A stretch of DNA of 64,000 nt, taken from assembly GCA_020073305.1 (NCBI GenBank), contig JAIQFK010000001.1, forward strand, positions 353,398 through 417,397. The letters run 5' to 3'. Below the pieces are notes generated by a model. The model worked only from the letters and a program-made list of their open reading frames with translations, had not been told where the DNA came from and did no database searches. Made by a program: the position numbers and the translations under genes. Below, piece after piece: positions 44,221 through 53,811 of this stretch (the first letter of the stretch is position 1; each line of letters opens with the position of its first letter). Origin of the DNA: Terriglobia bacterium. GTDB taxonomy: Bacteria > Acidobacteriota > Terriglobia > Bryobacterales > Bryobacteraceae.

Positions 44221-46696
44221 TCGGATCGATCCTCGCCGCCCGCCGTGCCGGGATGTACCCCGCCAGTCCGGCCGCCAGAGCCAGCACCATGGTAGCCACA
44301 GAAAAGACGAACGGGTCATTAGCCTTTATGCCGAACAATTGCGATTCGACGAATCTGCTCAGTGCGACCGCCGCCGCCAATCCAATGAGCGCGCCCGTCG
44401 CCACTAGCAGGCCGACTTCCTTCATCACCAGTGCCAGCATGTCACGCGGCAAGGCGCCGAGCGCCATGCGCAAGCCCATCTCTGCCGTGCGCCGCGCCAC
44501 ATTGAAAGCCACCACTCCGTACAGGCCGATCGCAGCCAGCAAGGTCGCCAGCGCACCGAACGCGCTCGCAAGAATGGCGATCAGCCGGTCCCGGTAAAAC
44601 GAGTCCGCAATCTGCACTTCCATGGAGCTCATCTTGAATACCGGCAGGTTCGCATCCATGTTGCGCACCAGCGTCCGGATCTGGGGCCCAAGCTCATTTT
44701 CGTTGCGCTCCGCCCTCACGAAGAAGGTCATCCTTTCGAGCGTTTCCTGTTGTGCGTTGGGGATGTAGATAAATGGATCCGCCTGCTCGCGGAGGCCGCC
44801 GTATTTAATGTCGCGCACGATACCGACAATCTCACGATCGAGCTTCACCTTGTCACCTCCACCAAACGCCAGGTGTCTTCCGATCAGGTTTCCTCCATTC
44901 GCATAGCTCTTCACAAAGGCCTGATTGACGATCGCAACCTTCGGTGTGCCCGCGCCGTCCCGATCCGTGAATTCCCGCCCCACAATCACCGGAATGCCCA
45001 TGGTTCGAAAATAATCCGCGCTGAGGGCGTCCTCGGATGCGCCCACGTACTCATCTTCCTTGGCCCGATACCCCTCGACCGTGATGTTGCCGGCACGCCT
45101 GCCGCTGCCGAACGGGCCCAGGAACGCCCCGCCCACCGAACGGACTCCGGGCAGCACCGCCAGCCTCTGCTGCAGCTCACGATAGAAAACCCAGCCGCGC
45201 GGCGCGTCATAACCGTTCAGGCTCGGATCAACGGAAAACCGCAACAGCTTGGCGGCGCGGAAGCCGGGGTCCTCGGTCATGAGGTTGAACAGGCTCCGGG
45301 CAAATAACCCCGCGCCCACTAAGAGCAAGAGTGACAGTGCGACCTGCGCCACAATGAAGAGCTTGCGGAACCGCGCCTGCGCGCCACCCGCGGCCGCGTT
45401 GCCTGATTGCTCTTTGAGCGCCGGAGCTAAATCCGGACGGGTCGACCCGATCGCCGGCGCCAGTCCGAACAAAATGCCCGTCCCGATCGCTAGCGCCGCG
45501 TTGAATCCCAGCGTTCGCAAGTCGAAGCTCGCAGCCAGCCAGCCGCCCGTCGCATCATCCGGCAGAACGTGCAACAAAGTTGCCGTCGTCCAGGTTGCAA
45601 CCAACAGCCCTAAGAACCCGCCCGCAACCGCTATAATGAGGCTCTCCACGAGCAGTTGCCGCACAATGGCCCCGCGGCTCGCGCCGATCGCGAGCCGGAT
45701 GGCGATTTCCTTCTGCCTCCCGGTGGCGCGCGCCAGCATCAGATTGGCGACGTTGGCGCAGGCGATCAGCAGAACCAGCCCCACCATCGCCATCAGCGCA
45801 ATGAGCGGAGTCTCCCAATCCGCGCGCAGCGCATTAATGCCTTGCGCCGCAGGAAGCAACTCCAGTTTCTGGCCGAGATACTGGTCGCGGGCGCGCTCGC
45901 GCAGCGGGTTCTTCATGCGCGCAAGGTCTTCCTCTGAAGCGGCGCGGTACAGGACCTGCATGGCCGCCTCTGCCTGTTTCCCGGTCACACCGGCTTTGAG
46001 CCGCGCGAATGTGCTCAGCCACCGGTACTGGCGGTCGTCGAAGCTGTCCCAGGCCGGCGACACCTCGCGTTTCATCATGATGGGCACAAGCAGGTCGGGC
46101 GTATCGCCGCTCAGCACGCCATGGAAGCCCGCGGGCGCAATCCCGATCACAACCATCGGGTGCCCGTTCACGTTCACTTTTTCATTGAGAATCTCGACAC
46201 GTCCTCCGAACCGCCGCTTCCAGTACCCGTGACTGAGCACAATCACCGGATGCGCCCCGGGGATGCGATCGTCATCCGCAGCGAAAACGCGGCCTATCGC
46301 AGCTCTCACGCCCAGCACCTCAAAAAAATTTCCCGATACCACTTCGGCGCGCGCCCGCTCCGTCTGCCCCCCGTAAGAAAAGCTGACCGCCGCGCTCGAC
46401 CGCGCAATTACCCCGTCAAATACCTGGTTCCTGTCGCGCAGGTCTCTGTACATCGGGTAAGAGAAGACGGCCTCTTGGTTATCTCTCGAACTCGAGCCCT
46501 CCCGCTCGCCTTCCGCGTGGAAGATCACCAGCCGCTCCGGATCCGCCACCGGCAGCATCCGGAACGTCACCTGGCTCAGCAGCGAAAAAATGGAAGTGTT
46601 TGCGCCAATGCCCAGCGCCAGGGACAGAACAGCTACCGACGTAAAGACCGGACTGCGGCGCAGCGCTCTCCGGCCGTATCGCAGGTCGTTCAGCAT
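44198..46696 (-). CDS. ADOP-family duplicated FtsX/MacB-type permease
   Basis: This 832-residue protein has the acidobacterial duplicated orphan permease layout: two MacB-like periplasmic core domains and two FtsX permease halves. Seen here are the N-terminal LRYGRRALRRSPVFTSVAVL with SLALGIGANTSIFSLL, the membrane block ANLMLARATGRQKEIAIRLA with GASRGAIVRQLLVESLI in mid-protein, and the second set near the C-terminus (ARRTAEMGLRMALGALPRDM then PARRAARIDPIKALRYE). Such permeases usually have no ATPase gene of their own. Here an ABC exporter gene lies 30 bp upstream, so they may share regulation. Its 3' end overlaps glcF by 23 nt. Confidence 0.93.
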   Translation of the reverse strand: MLNDLRYGRRALRRSPVFTSVAVLSLALGIGANTSIFSLLSQVTFRMLPVADPERLVIFHAEGEREGSSSRDNQEAVFSYPMYRDLRDRNQVFDGVIARSSAAVSFSYGGQTERARAEVVSGNFFEVLGVRAAIGRVFAADDDRIPGAHPVIVLSHGYWKRRFGGRVEILNEKVNVNGHPMVVIGIAPAGFHGVLSGDTPDLLVPIMMKREVSPAWDSFDDRQYRWLSTFARLKAGVTGKQAEAAMQVLYRAASEEDLARMKNPLRERARDQYLGQKLELLPAAQGINALRADWETPLIALMAMVGLVLLIACANVANLMLARATGRQKEIAIRLAIGASRGAIVRQLLVESLIIAVAGGFLGLLVATWTTATLLHVLPDDATGGWLAASFDLRTLGFNAALAIGTGILFGLAPAIGSTRPDLAPALKEQSGNAAAGGAQARFRKLFIVAQVALSLLLLVGAGLFARSLFNLMTEDPGFRAAKLLRFSVDPSLNGYDAPRGWVFYRELQQRLAVLPGVRSVGGAFLGPFGSGRRAGNITVEGYRAKEDEYVGASEDALSADYFRTMGIPVIVGREFTDRDGAGTPKVAIVNQAFVKSYANGGNLIGRHLAFGGGDKVKLDREIVGIVRDIKYGGLREQADPFIYIPNAQQETLERMTFFVRAERNENELGPQIRTLVRNMDANLPVFKMSSMEVQIADSFYRDRLIAILASAFGALATLLAAIGLYGVVAFNVARRTAEMGLRMALGALPRDMLALVMKEVGLLVATGALIGLAAAVALSRFVESQLFGIKANDPFVFSVATMVLALAAGLAGYIPARRAARIDPIKALRYE

Positions 46697-46726
46697 ATGC
46701 CTCCTTGGAAGCTTTGGACGGACGGT

Positions 46727-48592
46727 CTAGAGATTCGTCACCTTCTCTTCAATCCGGGGCCCTGTCTCTTGCGGCGACGCCCCCGCCCGCTCCTGGTCCT
46801 TGTACTGCAACTGGTACAGCTTCCAGTAAATGCCCCGCTGCGCAAGCAGCTCTTGATGGCTTCCGCTCTCCCGCAATTTGCCCTTGTGCATCACCAGAAT
46901 GCGGTTGGCGCGCTGAATCGTAGAAAGCCGGTGCGCGATGATGATCGACGTCCGCCCTTCCACCATCTTCGCCAGTGCTTCGCGCACACGAAACTCGGTA
47001 TCGGTGTCGACGCTCGACGTGGCTTCATCCAGAATCAGGAACCGCGGCTGATGCGCGAGAGCGCGCGCGAAGCTGATCAGTTGCTTCTGCCCCGTAGAAA
47101 GCGAGTTGCCCCGTTCGCGAATCGTTTGTGCGAATCCATCCGGCAGCGCGCGAATAAAATCCATCAGGTTCACCTGCTCCGCGGCCTCCTCCACGTCTTC
47201 GCGCCCGATGCCGTCGGTGCCCAGCCGGATGTTTTCTTCAATCGTGCCCGTAAAAAGGTATGGATCCTGCAGCACTACGCCGAATTGGCGCCGCAGCTCG
47301 AGCGGGTCCACATCGCGAATGTCCACGCCGCCAATGCGAATCGCCCCGCGCTGCACATCATAAAAGCGCAGCATCAGGCTGATCATGGTCGTCTTCCCTG
47401 CCCCGGTGTGGCCCACGATGGCAATGGTTTCACCCGGCGCAATCTGGAAGCTCACGTCGCGGAGCACCCAGTCCTCGCCCTTGTACGCGAACCACACGTG
47501 GTCAAATTCAATGCCGGCGGAGGAAGCGGATACCGAGCGCGGCGCAGCCGGCGGTAAAATCTCGGCCGGCGTATCCAGCAACTTGAAGATCCGTTCCGAC
47601 GACGCCATGGCGGATTGCAGGATGTTGTACTTCTCGCTCAGATCCTGAATCGGCCGGAAAAAGCGCAGCCCGTATTGCAGGAACGCGACGATGGTGCCGA
47701 TTTTCAACGCGCCCATTTCCACACTACGCCCGCCGTACGCAAGAATCGAAGCCAGCGCCAGCATGGACAGGAACTCGACGATCGGATAGAACCAGCCGTA
47801 GGCCGTGATGGTGTCTTTGTAGGCCTCCATGTGCTGGCGGTTGATTCGGTCGAACTCCTCGCCGCTCTTGCGTTCCCGGTTGAACAACTGCAGCACCACG
47901 ATGCCCACGATGTGCTCCTGCAGGTACGCGTTGATGCGCGCGATGGCGATCCGGATGCGCCGGTAACTGAGCGTCACCGTGCGGCGGAACTGCATGGTGG
48001 TTAAAATCACCAACGGCATCACGGCCAGCATGATCGCCGTCAACGCAGGGCTCAGGCGGAACATGATGGCGATGATAAACCCGAGCGTCAGCACATCGCC
48101 CAATATCGTCACCAGTCCGGAAGCGAACAGCTCGTTCAACACTTCCACGTCGGTCGTCACCCGCGTAACCAGGCGCCCGATCGGGTTACGGTCAAAGAAT
48201 GCGATGTCCAGCCGTTGTAAATGCGACATCAGCTCGCGCCGCAGATCGAACATCGCACGCTGCCCCGTGTATTGCATGATGTACGCTTGCCCGAAGGCCG
48301 ACAGGAACCCGCCCACCAGCACCCCGAGGTACAGCAGCGAAATCTGCGCCAGGCCCTGCCATTTATCGGCGGGCAGGTAGCGGTCTATGGGCGTCGCCAT
48401 GTGCGTGGCGCCCGGCACAAGATACCGGTCCACGGCGATTTTGGTCAGCAGCGGCCCGCACACCTGCAGTGCCGAATACACGAACAGGAACACCAGCGAC
48501 AGCGTGATGTAACCCGCGTACGGCCGCATGTAACCCAGCAGCCGCCGCATCAGGCGCGAGTCGTAAGCCTTCGCGAGAACCTCTTCTTCCAC
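46727..48592 (-). CDS. ABC exporter, fused membrane and ATPase (MsbA-like)
   Basis: This 621-residue protein has a six-helix exporter domain (about 20-300) and an ATPase domain (about 360-600). Walker A GHTGAGKTT, the Q-loop VVLQDPYLF, signature LSTGQKQLISFARAL, Walker B FLILDEATSSVD and the H-loop IIAHRLSTIQ are intact. The class exports lipids, drugs or peptides. The frame is open far upstream but the GTG at 48592 (MEEEVLAKAYDSRL) is chosen because AGG precedes it and the extra N-terminus looks non-coding. It is upstream of ADOP on one strand and divergent from the GH20 gene by 33 bp. Confidence 0.9.
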   Translation of the reverse strand: MEEEVLAKAYDSRLMRRLLGYMRPYAGYITLSLVFLFVYSALQVCGPLLTKIAVDRYLVPGATHMATPIDRYLPADKWQGLAQISLLYLGVLVGGFLSAFGQAYIMQYTGQRAMFDLRRELMSHLQRLDIAFFDRNPIGRLVTRVTTDVEVLNELFASGLVTILGDVLTLGFIIAIMFRLSPALTAIMLAVMPLVILTTMQFRRTVTLSYRRIRIAIARINAYLQEHIVGIVVLQLFNRERKSGEEFDRINRQHMEAYKDTITAYGWFYPIVEFLSMLALASILAYGGRSVEMGALKIGTIVAFLQYGLRFFRPIQDLSEKYNILQSAMASSERIFKLLDTPAEILPPAAPRSVSASSAGIEFDHVWFAYKGEDWVLRDVSFQIAPGETIAIVGHTGAGKTTMISLMLRFYDVQRGAIRIGGVDIRDVDPLELRRQFGVVLQDPYLFTGTIEENIRLGTDGIGREDVEEAAEQVNLMDFIRALPDGFAQTIRERGNSLSTGQKQLISFARALAHQPRFLILDEATSSVDTDTEFRVREALAKMVEGRTSIIIAHRLSTIQRANRILVMHKGKLRESGSHQELLAQRGIYWKLYQLQYKDQERAGASPQETGPRIEEKVTNL

Positions 48593-48625
48593 TGCTTTTA
48601 GCCTATCATTGTGAGTTGGGATACT

Positions 48626-50659
48626 ATGAGAATCCTCACACTGGGCTGTTGGGCGATGGCTTGCGGCTGCTGTCTGAGCGCTGCCAGCGGCGATTTGAAC
48701 CTGATGCCGCAACCCGCACACGTCATACCCGGCCAGGGCAAGCTGAAAATTGACCAGTCGTTTCGTGTTGCCTTGACGGGTTACCGCGAGCCCAGACTCG
48801 AGCAGGCCGCCGCGCGCTTGATCGAACATCTGGAATCGAAAACCGGGATGCCGCTCTCGCCCGAGTTGAGCGGAGATGCCGCCGGAGCCGCGCTCGAAAT
48901 CTCGGCCGCCGCCGCATCTTCACCCGTGCAGAAACTCGGCGAGGACGAATCGTACCGGCTCGAAGTCACCCCCGCGCATGCTCGCCTCACCGCTCCCAAT
49001 CCGCTGGGTATTCTCCGCGGCATGGAGACTTTCCTCCAGCTCGTCGAGGCCGATAAAGACGCATTCGCCGTACCCGCCCTTCAGATCGAGGACCGTCCTC
49101 GCTTCCCCTGGCGCGGCCTGATGCTGGACGTCGCTCGCCACTGGATGCCGGCCGGCGTCGTCCGGCGCAACCTTGAAGCCATGGCCGCTCTCAAGCTGAA
49201 TGTGCTCCACTGGCACCTCTCCGATGACCAGGGTTTCCGCGTCGAGAGCAAACGCTTCCCCAAACTGCACGAGATGGGATCCGACGGCCATTACTACACC
49301 CAGCAGCAGGTCCGCGACGTCATCGAGTTTGCCCGCGAGCGCGGAATCCGCGTCGTCCCTGAATTCGACATGCCGGGGCACACTACCGCCTGGTTCGTTG
49401 GATATCCCGAGTTAGCCAGTGCACCCGGACCTTACACCATCGAGAGCAAGTGGGGCATCTTCGATCCTGCCATGGATCCCACGCGCGACGCCGTCTATCA
49501 GTTCCTGGATGCTTTCATCGGCGAGATGGCCGCGCTGTTTCCTGACGACTACTTCCACATCGGCGGCGACGAGGTGAACGGCAAACAATGGGAGCGCAAT
49601 CCCAACATTCAAGTCTTCATAAAGCAACACGACCTCAGAGACAACGTCGCCCTGCAGGCGCACTTCAGCTCGCGCCTGCAGCCTATTGTCACCGGGCACG
49701 GCAAGAAGGTCATCGGCTGGGACGAAATTTTCGCTCCCACGCTGCCCAAAGACATCGTGGTGCAGTCATGGCGCGGGCAGAAGTCGCTGGCGGACGCGGC
49801 CAAGGCCGGCTACATGGGAATCTTGTCAGCCGGCTATTACCTCGATCTCATGCATTCCGCCGAGTTCCACTACGCCGTGGACCCCATCGAGAAGGAATCC
49901 GCCGGCCTCACGGCGGAGCAACAGGCTCGCATTCTCGGCGGTGAAGCGTGCATGTGGTCGGAGTACGTCACACCCGCCAGTATGGATATGCGCATCTGGC
50001 CGCGCGCTGCCGCCATCGCCGAGCGCTTTTGGTCGCCGCAGGAGGTGAAAGACGCCGCCTCCATGTACCGCCGCCTGGCTGTAGTAAGCCGGGACCTCGA
50101 ATGGCGCGGCGTGCGGCACGCCTCGTCGCATCACTTGATGCTGGAGCGGCTGGCGGATGGTCATCCGGTCGGACCTCTGGCCACGCTCTCAGATGTCGTC
50201 GAGCCCGTCAAGGAATACTCGCGTGAAGAAGCCCGGCAATACACCAGCTTCACCCCGCTCAATCGTCTGGTGGATGCGACTCGCCCTGAAAGCGATGTGG
50301 CGCGCGAGTTCGGCAATCTGGTTGACCGCGCACTGGCCGGTGGCAGCGACGCTTCATCCAGCCGCGATCAGCTTCGCCGCTGGCTCACCGGCTGGCGCGC
50401 CAATGACGCCGCCCTCGCGCCTGCACTCGAACATTCGTTCCTGCTTCAGGAACTGATTCCGCTTTCCAAGGACCTCGCCGCGCTCGGCTCAGCCGGCCTC
50501 GAAGCTCTCGATTCCTTAACAACCGGCCACAAACCGGATGCCGCGTGGCTAGAGAAGCAACAGGCATTGCTCGACCGCGCCAAGAAGCCGCGCGCCGAAC
50601 TGCTCCTCATGGTCGCACCCCATGTCGAGAAGCTTGTCCACGCCGCCGGCCGGCTCTGA
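48626..50659 (+). CDS. Secreted GH20 beta-N-acetylhexosaminidase
   Basis: This 677-residue enzyme releases terminal GlcNAc or GalNAc from glycans or chitin. The catalytic Asp-Glu pair is in YFHIGGDEVNGKQW. LDVARHWMPAGVVRRNLEAM, NVLHWHLSDDQGFRVES, RVVPEFDMPGHTTAW and the later GGEACMWSEYV block are family signatures. I start at the ATG at 48626 because it opens a short hydrophobic signal (MRILTLGCWAMACGCCLSAA) that includes Cys, so a lipoprotein is possible. The C-terminus beyond about 500 is a helical domain. It could feed the NagA-like enzyme. Confidence 0.9.
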   Translation: MRILTLGCWAMACGCCLSAASGDLNLMPQPAHVIPGQGKLKIDQSFRVALTGYREPRLEQAAARLIEHLESKTGMPLSPELSGDAAGAALEISAAAASSPVQKLGEDESYRLEVTPAHARLTAPNPLGILRGMETFLQLVEADKDAFAVPALQIEDRPRFPWRGLMLDVARHWMPAGVVRRNLEAMAALKLNVLHWHLSDDQGFRVESKRFPKLHEMGSDGHYYTQQQVRDVIEFARERGIRVVPEFDMPGHTTAWFVGYPELASAPGPYTIESKWGIFDPAMDPTRDAVYQFLDAFIGEMAALFPDDYFHIGGDEVNGKQWERNPNIQVFIKQHDLRDNVALQAHFSSRLQPIVTGHGKKVIGWDEIFAPTLPKDIVVQSWRGQKSLADAAKAGYMGILSAGYYLDLMHSAEFHYAVDPIEKESAGLTAEQQARILGGEACMWSEYVTPASMDMRIWPRAAAIAERFWSPQEVKDAASMYRRLAVVSRDLEWRGVRHASSHHLMLERLADGHPVGPLATLSDVVEPVKEYSREEARQYTSFTPLNRLVDATRPESDVAREFGNLVDRALAGGSDASSSRDQLRRWLTGWRANDAALAPALEHSFLLQELIPLSKDLAALGSAGLEALDSLTTGHKPDAAWLEKQQALLDRAKKPRAELLLMVAPHVEKLVHAAGRL

Positions 50660-50674
50660 TCACACGCCCCCCTC

Positions 50675-51580
50675 TTAGCCGTGCGTCATGCGCACCGCGT
50701 AGCTTCCCTCGTGCGCTTCGCGCGCCGCTTGCACCTGGTAGCAAGGCGCGCTCGCAAAAGCGGTGACCGCGAAAAACCAAATGAACCAGCCCAGCGGCGA
50801 AATGACCACCGGAATGAAACCGTGCGTCTCGGCCCACAGGACGACGTCGCCCGCTGAGGTGAAGGCCACACCCAACGCCATCATGCCCCAGCAGCGGGCC
50901 ACCAGCCCTTGTCCCATATTCAATACCGATCTGCGAATCGACACCGCCTGAATCAAAAGAAGCGCCAGCAAGGGATCGCTGAACCAAAGCACAACCTGCG
51001 TCACGGTAAGCTCCGCGCGGTTGCCCAACAACACCCCGCCAATATCCATCAACTGCCGCACCGTAAAGACGAGAATGGCGGCGATAAAGCTCTTGTCCAC
51101 GAGCGTCAGCCCACCCAGAATGCCCAAACGGCGCTTCAGAACCAGCACCCGCATAAGCCCTGCAGCCAGCAGAGCCATCGCCGCTGGTCCGGTCAAAATG
51201 ACTCCGATGCTATGCAAAACCTGCGGCCGTTCCGGTTGCAGTAGCTTTACGATGACCAGAAAATTCCAGGAGATCGGCGCGCTCAACGCCTGGGTGAACG
51301 CCGCGCCGGACAGCCGGCAACACGCGCTCAGCAAGATCAGTGTCCATGTGGTGTGCATCGGCTCGGCGGGCTCGAACAGGCCGCGCGCGCGATACGCAAA
51401 GGTCACCTCGGTAGCCGTCACCAGGATGAAGAAAGCAGAGCCCGGAATGTTGAATACTGCCACCAGCGGGTCATAACTGCCCGTCAGAACAAAATTCACG
51501 TACGCAGCCAGACCCACGATGAGCAGTATGCTCAACGCTGTCCAAAGCCACCGCACGCTCTGGGGTGCGGCTGCCTTCAC
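50675..51580 (-). CDS. Polytopic membrane protein, unknown function
   Basis: This 301-residue protein has about eight predicted membrane helices, for example WLWTALSILLIVGLAAYVNF, SAFFILVTATEVTFAY, TWTLILLSACCRLSGAAFT and WFIWFFAVTAFASAP. Conserved acidic residues lie in LVDKSFIAAILVFTVRQLMD. I recognise no family. It is the last gene of an ECF sigma operon and overlaps the gene before it by an ATGA junction, so it may be the membrane partner of that sigma factor. Confidence 0.82.
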   Translation of the reverse strand: MKAAAPQSVRWLWTALSILLIVGLAAYVNFVLTGSYDPLVAVFNIPGSAFFILVTATEVTFAYRARGLFEPAEPMHTTWTLILLSACCRLSGAAFTQALSAPISWNFLVIVKLLQPERPQVLHSIGVILTGPAAMALLAAGLMRVLVLKRRLGILGGLTLVDKSFIAAILVFTVRQLMDIGGVLLGNRAELTVTQVVLWFSDPLLALLLIQAVSIRRSVLNMGQGLVARCWGMMALGVAFTSAGDVVLWAETHGFIPVVISPLGWFIWFFAVTAFASAPCYQVQAAREAHEGSYAVRMTHG

Positions 51581-51960
51581 TGCAGATTCGAATAGAGTTT
51601 ACGCGTGACCGCCATGGTCGCGCGCGTGCCCAGAAACGCTACGAACAGGCGATCCGCGGCCAAGAGGAGGGATCCCCCGCCACCGGGCGCGCCTCGGCAG
51701 GCTCCCTGGACGCGCTGCAACGTGCCCTGTCCGAAGAATCTTCGTAGCTCCGCTTCCACTCGAGCGCGGGCGACACCCCATTGCGCGTCGGACTCTTTGC
51801 CTCGGCTTCGCGTCCACCGTCGGGTCCAGACTGTCAGCAAACGCTCGAGTTCGGCGGGTGACGTTAACGTGACGCCATCGGGCTCGTCAGGAAGTGGCGC
51901 CGGCGCGGCCGTGGCCCGCCGCTGCTCGAGCCGCGCCCGCAGACGCTGCATCCAGGTCAT
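51577..51960 (-). CDS. Small basic cytoplasmic protein in ECF sigma operon
   Basis: This 127-residue protein is Arg/Ala-rich and starts MTWMQRLRARLEQRRATAAP. The middle has RLLTVWTRRWTRSRGKESDA and a Gly-rich turn (GAPGGGGSLLLAAD). There is no zinc-binding HxxxCxxC motif of an anti-sigma factor and no membrane helix. It overlaps both neighbours (ATGA junctions), so it is tightly coupled to the sigma gene. I do not recognise the family. It could regulate the sigma factor or the membrane protein. Confidence 0.7.
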   Translation of the reverse strand: MTWMQRLRARLEQRRATAAPAPLPDEPDGVTLTSPAELERLLTVWTRRWTRSRGKESDAQWGVARARVEAELRRFFGQGTLQRVQGACRGAPGGGGSLLLAADRLFVAFLGTRATMAVTRKLYSNLQ

Positions 51961-52490
51961 TCTGTCCGCTCCCTCAAGGGTGCCGTCTGTTTTATCTTTT
52001 GGATTGCCCGATTCAGTAAAGCGCCCACCGTTCCCACGCTAATTTGCATCGCACTGGCGATCTCCGTATATGCGAGCCCTTGTGCCCGGAGCTTGATGCA
52101 CTCCTGCTCTCTGGGGGCAAGCATCCGAGCCGCCTTCATAGCCCAGTTAAGTGCGCGCTCCCCTGGCTCGATGTTCTCTCGCGTTTGCGCCTCGGTGCTT
52201 TCGGCTTCTTCGAGCGCGACCGAATCCTCCGCTCTTGAGGACTCTTTCCAATCCTGAATCAGATTACGCAGCACGCGGCGCAACCAGTCGCGCTCGTCGG
52301 CAATCTCATCGCCGTGCATTCGCGTCAGGAAGTACCGGAGGAACGTCTCCTGGAGGATGTCCTGTGCGAGGGCCTTGTTTCGCGTCATCACGAGCGCCAT
52401 TCGTGATAACTCGTCCGCGTTCACGCGGTAAGCTTCCAGCACCGCCAGGCGTACGGCTTCGATTTCCTCGGGACTGGTTTTCTCCCCCAT
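51957..52490 (-). CDS. ECF-type RNA polymerase sigma factor
   Basis: This 177-residue sigma factor has region 2 (ALVMTRNKALAQDILQETFL) and region 4 (MLAPREQECIKLRAQGLAYT and SAMQISVGTVGALLNRAIQK). I start at MGEKTSPEEI; a longer frame would add 40 residues with no sigma character. The operon has no recognisable anti-sigma factor; the small basic protein and the membrane protein downstream are the candidates. It faces the Tad-like cluster at 52737, with 246 bp between them. Confidence 0.9.
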   Translation of the reverse strand: MGEKTSPEEIEAVRLAVLEAYRVNADELSRMALVMTRNKALAQDILQETFLRYFLTRMHGDEIADERDWLRRVLRNLIQDWKESSRAEDSVALEEAESTEAQTRENIEPGERALNWAMKAARMLAPREQECIKLRAQGLAYTEIASAMQISVGTVGALLNRAIQKIKQTAPLRERTE

Positions 52491-52736
52491 CAGGCCGCTC
52501 AGTGTGATGCTACCAGCCGGTAAAAATTCAGTCCAGCGAAAACGTCCGGCAGCAGGGGATTGAGCTTCGACAAGACCCGGCGCAGCGGCTGAGAAGAAAA
52601 GACTTGTCAAGTTCCATTAACCTTCCGGCAGTCTACCTCGGATAACCAAAGAGATCTAGTTAAAGCTTTAAAAATGACTGATAATTAAGGACATAGTTCT
52701 TTAAGTTGTTGATAATAAATTGAAAACTCTGTAAAT
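52491..52736. other. AT-rich divergent promoter region
   Basis: This 246-bp region separates the ECF sigma operon and the Tad-like cluster. Its right half is unusually AT-rich for the window (for example GATAATAAATTGAAAACT just before the ATG). I see no clear gene. It should contain promoters for both directions. Confidence 0.5.
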
Positions 52737-53801
52737 ATGATCGATTCTACGCGGCGCGGGTACATCCTGGTGGCGTTGTCCTTGGCCTTGGTTTTCCTTT
52801 TGGGCATCTCGGGTTTGGCCATTGACGTCGGGCGCATGTACATCACCAAGAGCGAAGCCCAATCCTTCGCCGACTCCGCGGCTTTCGCTGCGGCTCTCGA
52901 ATTGGACAGTACCGCGGCGGGCATCACCCGGGCTCAGACGGCCGTGAGCAACAATCCGAAGAAATGGGAATTTCAGAACGATGACTTTACCGGCGTGCAG
53001 ACTGCTTTCGCCACGGCCGCTGCAGGCCCATGGACCACGGCTCCGCCCAACCCGCCCACCGGTTACTACTTCGCTCGAGTCCAGACCACGGTCAACCTTC
53101 CCATGTACCTGATGGGTCCCCTGTCAGGACGGACGGCTACCATCGCCGCCGCGGCAGTCGCAGGTCGCGCCGCCACCAGCGGCACTGCAGGTGGAGAGTT
53201 TCCTTTCTCGCCTTACACACGCGCCGCATCCCCCGACAACGCGTCAGATCCGTTCGGCTACCAGGTAGGAAACGATTACACCCTGCGATGGGGCGCTCCG
53301 GGTGACCGAACCACTTGTGGAACGGACGCCTCGCAGCCGAACCTCTCGAGCAATGGCAAGATCCGCGGATATTGCTGCGTATCACAGAGCGCGGCTGACC
53401 TGAGGCAAGCCATCGTGGGCGGGCAGACAGATCCGGTTAACATTGGCGACCCGGTACCGATGGACAACGGAGCTAAGAACACGGAGATGTCCGCCATCGC
53501 GATGCGCGTTGAGGAGGATACCGATACCACCTCGACCACTTACGCGCAATATCTCTCCAACGGGACCGGAAATGGAGAGCGTGTGGTGATGGTCGCCGTA
53601 AACAATGGCGCACCCAGCTATACCAACGTCGGCTTCGCCGGTTTCTTCCTGCTGAACGACAGCGCCTACACCGGTCTCAAAGGCAACGACTCGGCATGCG
53701 GCGAATATATCGGGACGTTCGTTCAGGGTGCGGCCGGTCAGGGTGGATCCGGCCTGGCGCCGGGTGGATCAGGTGCCTATCACATCAAGTTGTACCAGTG
53801 A
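52737..53801 (+). CDS. TadG-like pilus assembly protein
   Basis: This 354-residue protein opens with the TadE/TadG-type N-terminal helix (RRGYILVALSLALVFLLGIS then GLAIDVGRMYITKSEAQSFA), found in minor pilins and TadG of Flp/Tad pili. The conserved Asp after GLA (AIDVGRMY) fits the TadG family. The rest is a beta-rich extracellular domain with four Cys (TTCGTDA, GYCCVSQ, SACGEY). It is followed by two TadE-like genes. No tadZ, tadA or flp gene is nearby, so this is a minimal set. Confidence 0.82.
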   Translation: MIDSTRRGYILVALSLALVFLLGISGLAIDVGRMYITKSEAQSFADSAAFAAALELDSTAAGITRAQTAVSNNPKKWEFQNDDFTGVQTAFATAAAGPWTTAPPNPPTGYYFARVQTTVNLPMYLMGPLSGRTATIAAAAVAGRAATSGTAGGEFPFSPYTRAASPDNASDPFGYQVGNDYTLRWGAPGDRTTCGTDASQPNLSSNGKIRGYCCVSQSAADLRQAIVGGQTDPVNIGDPVPMDNGAKNTEMSAIAMRVEEDTDTTSTTYAQYLSNGTGNGERVVMVAVNNGAPSYTNVGFAGFFLLNDSAYTGLKGNDSACGEYIGTFVQGAAGQGGSGLAPGGSGAYHIKLYQ

Positions 53802-53811
53802 GCCTCAACCG

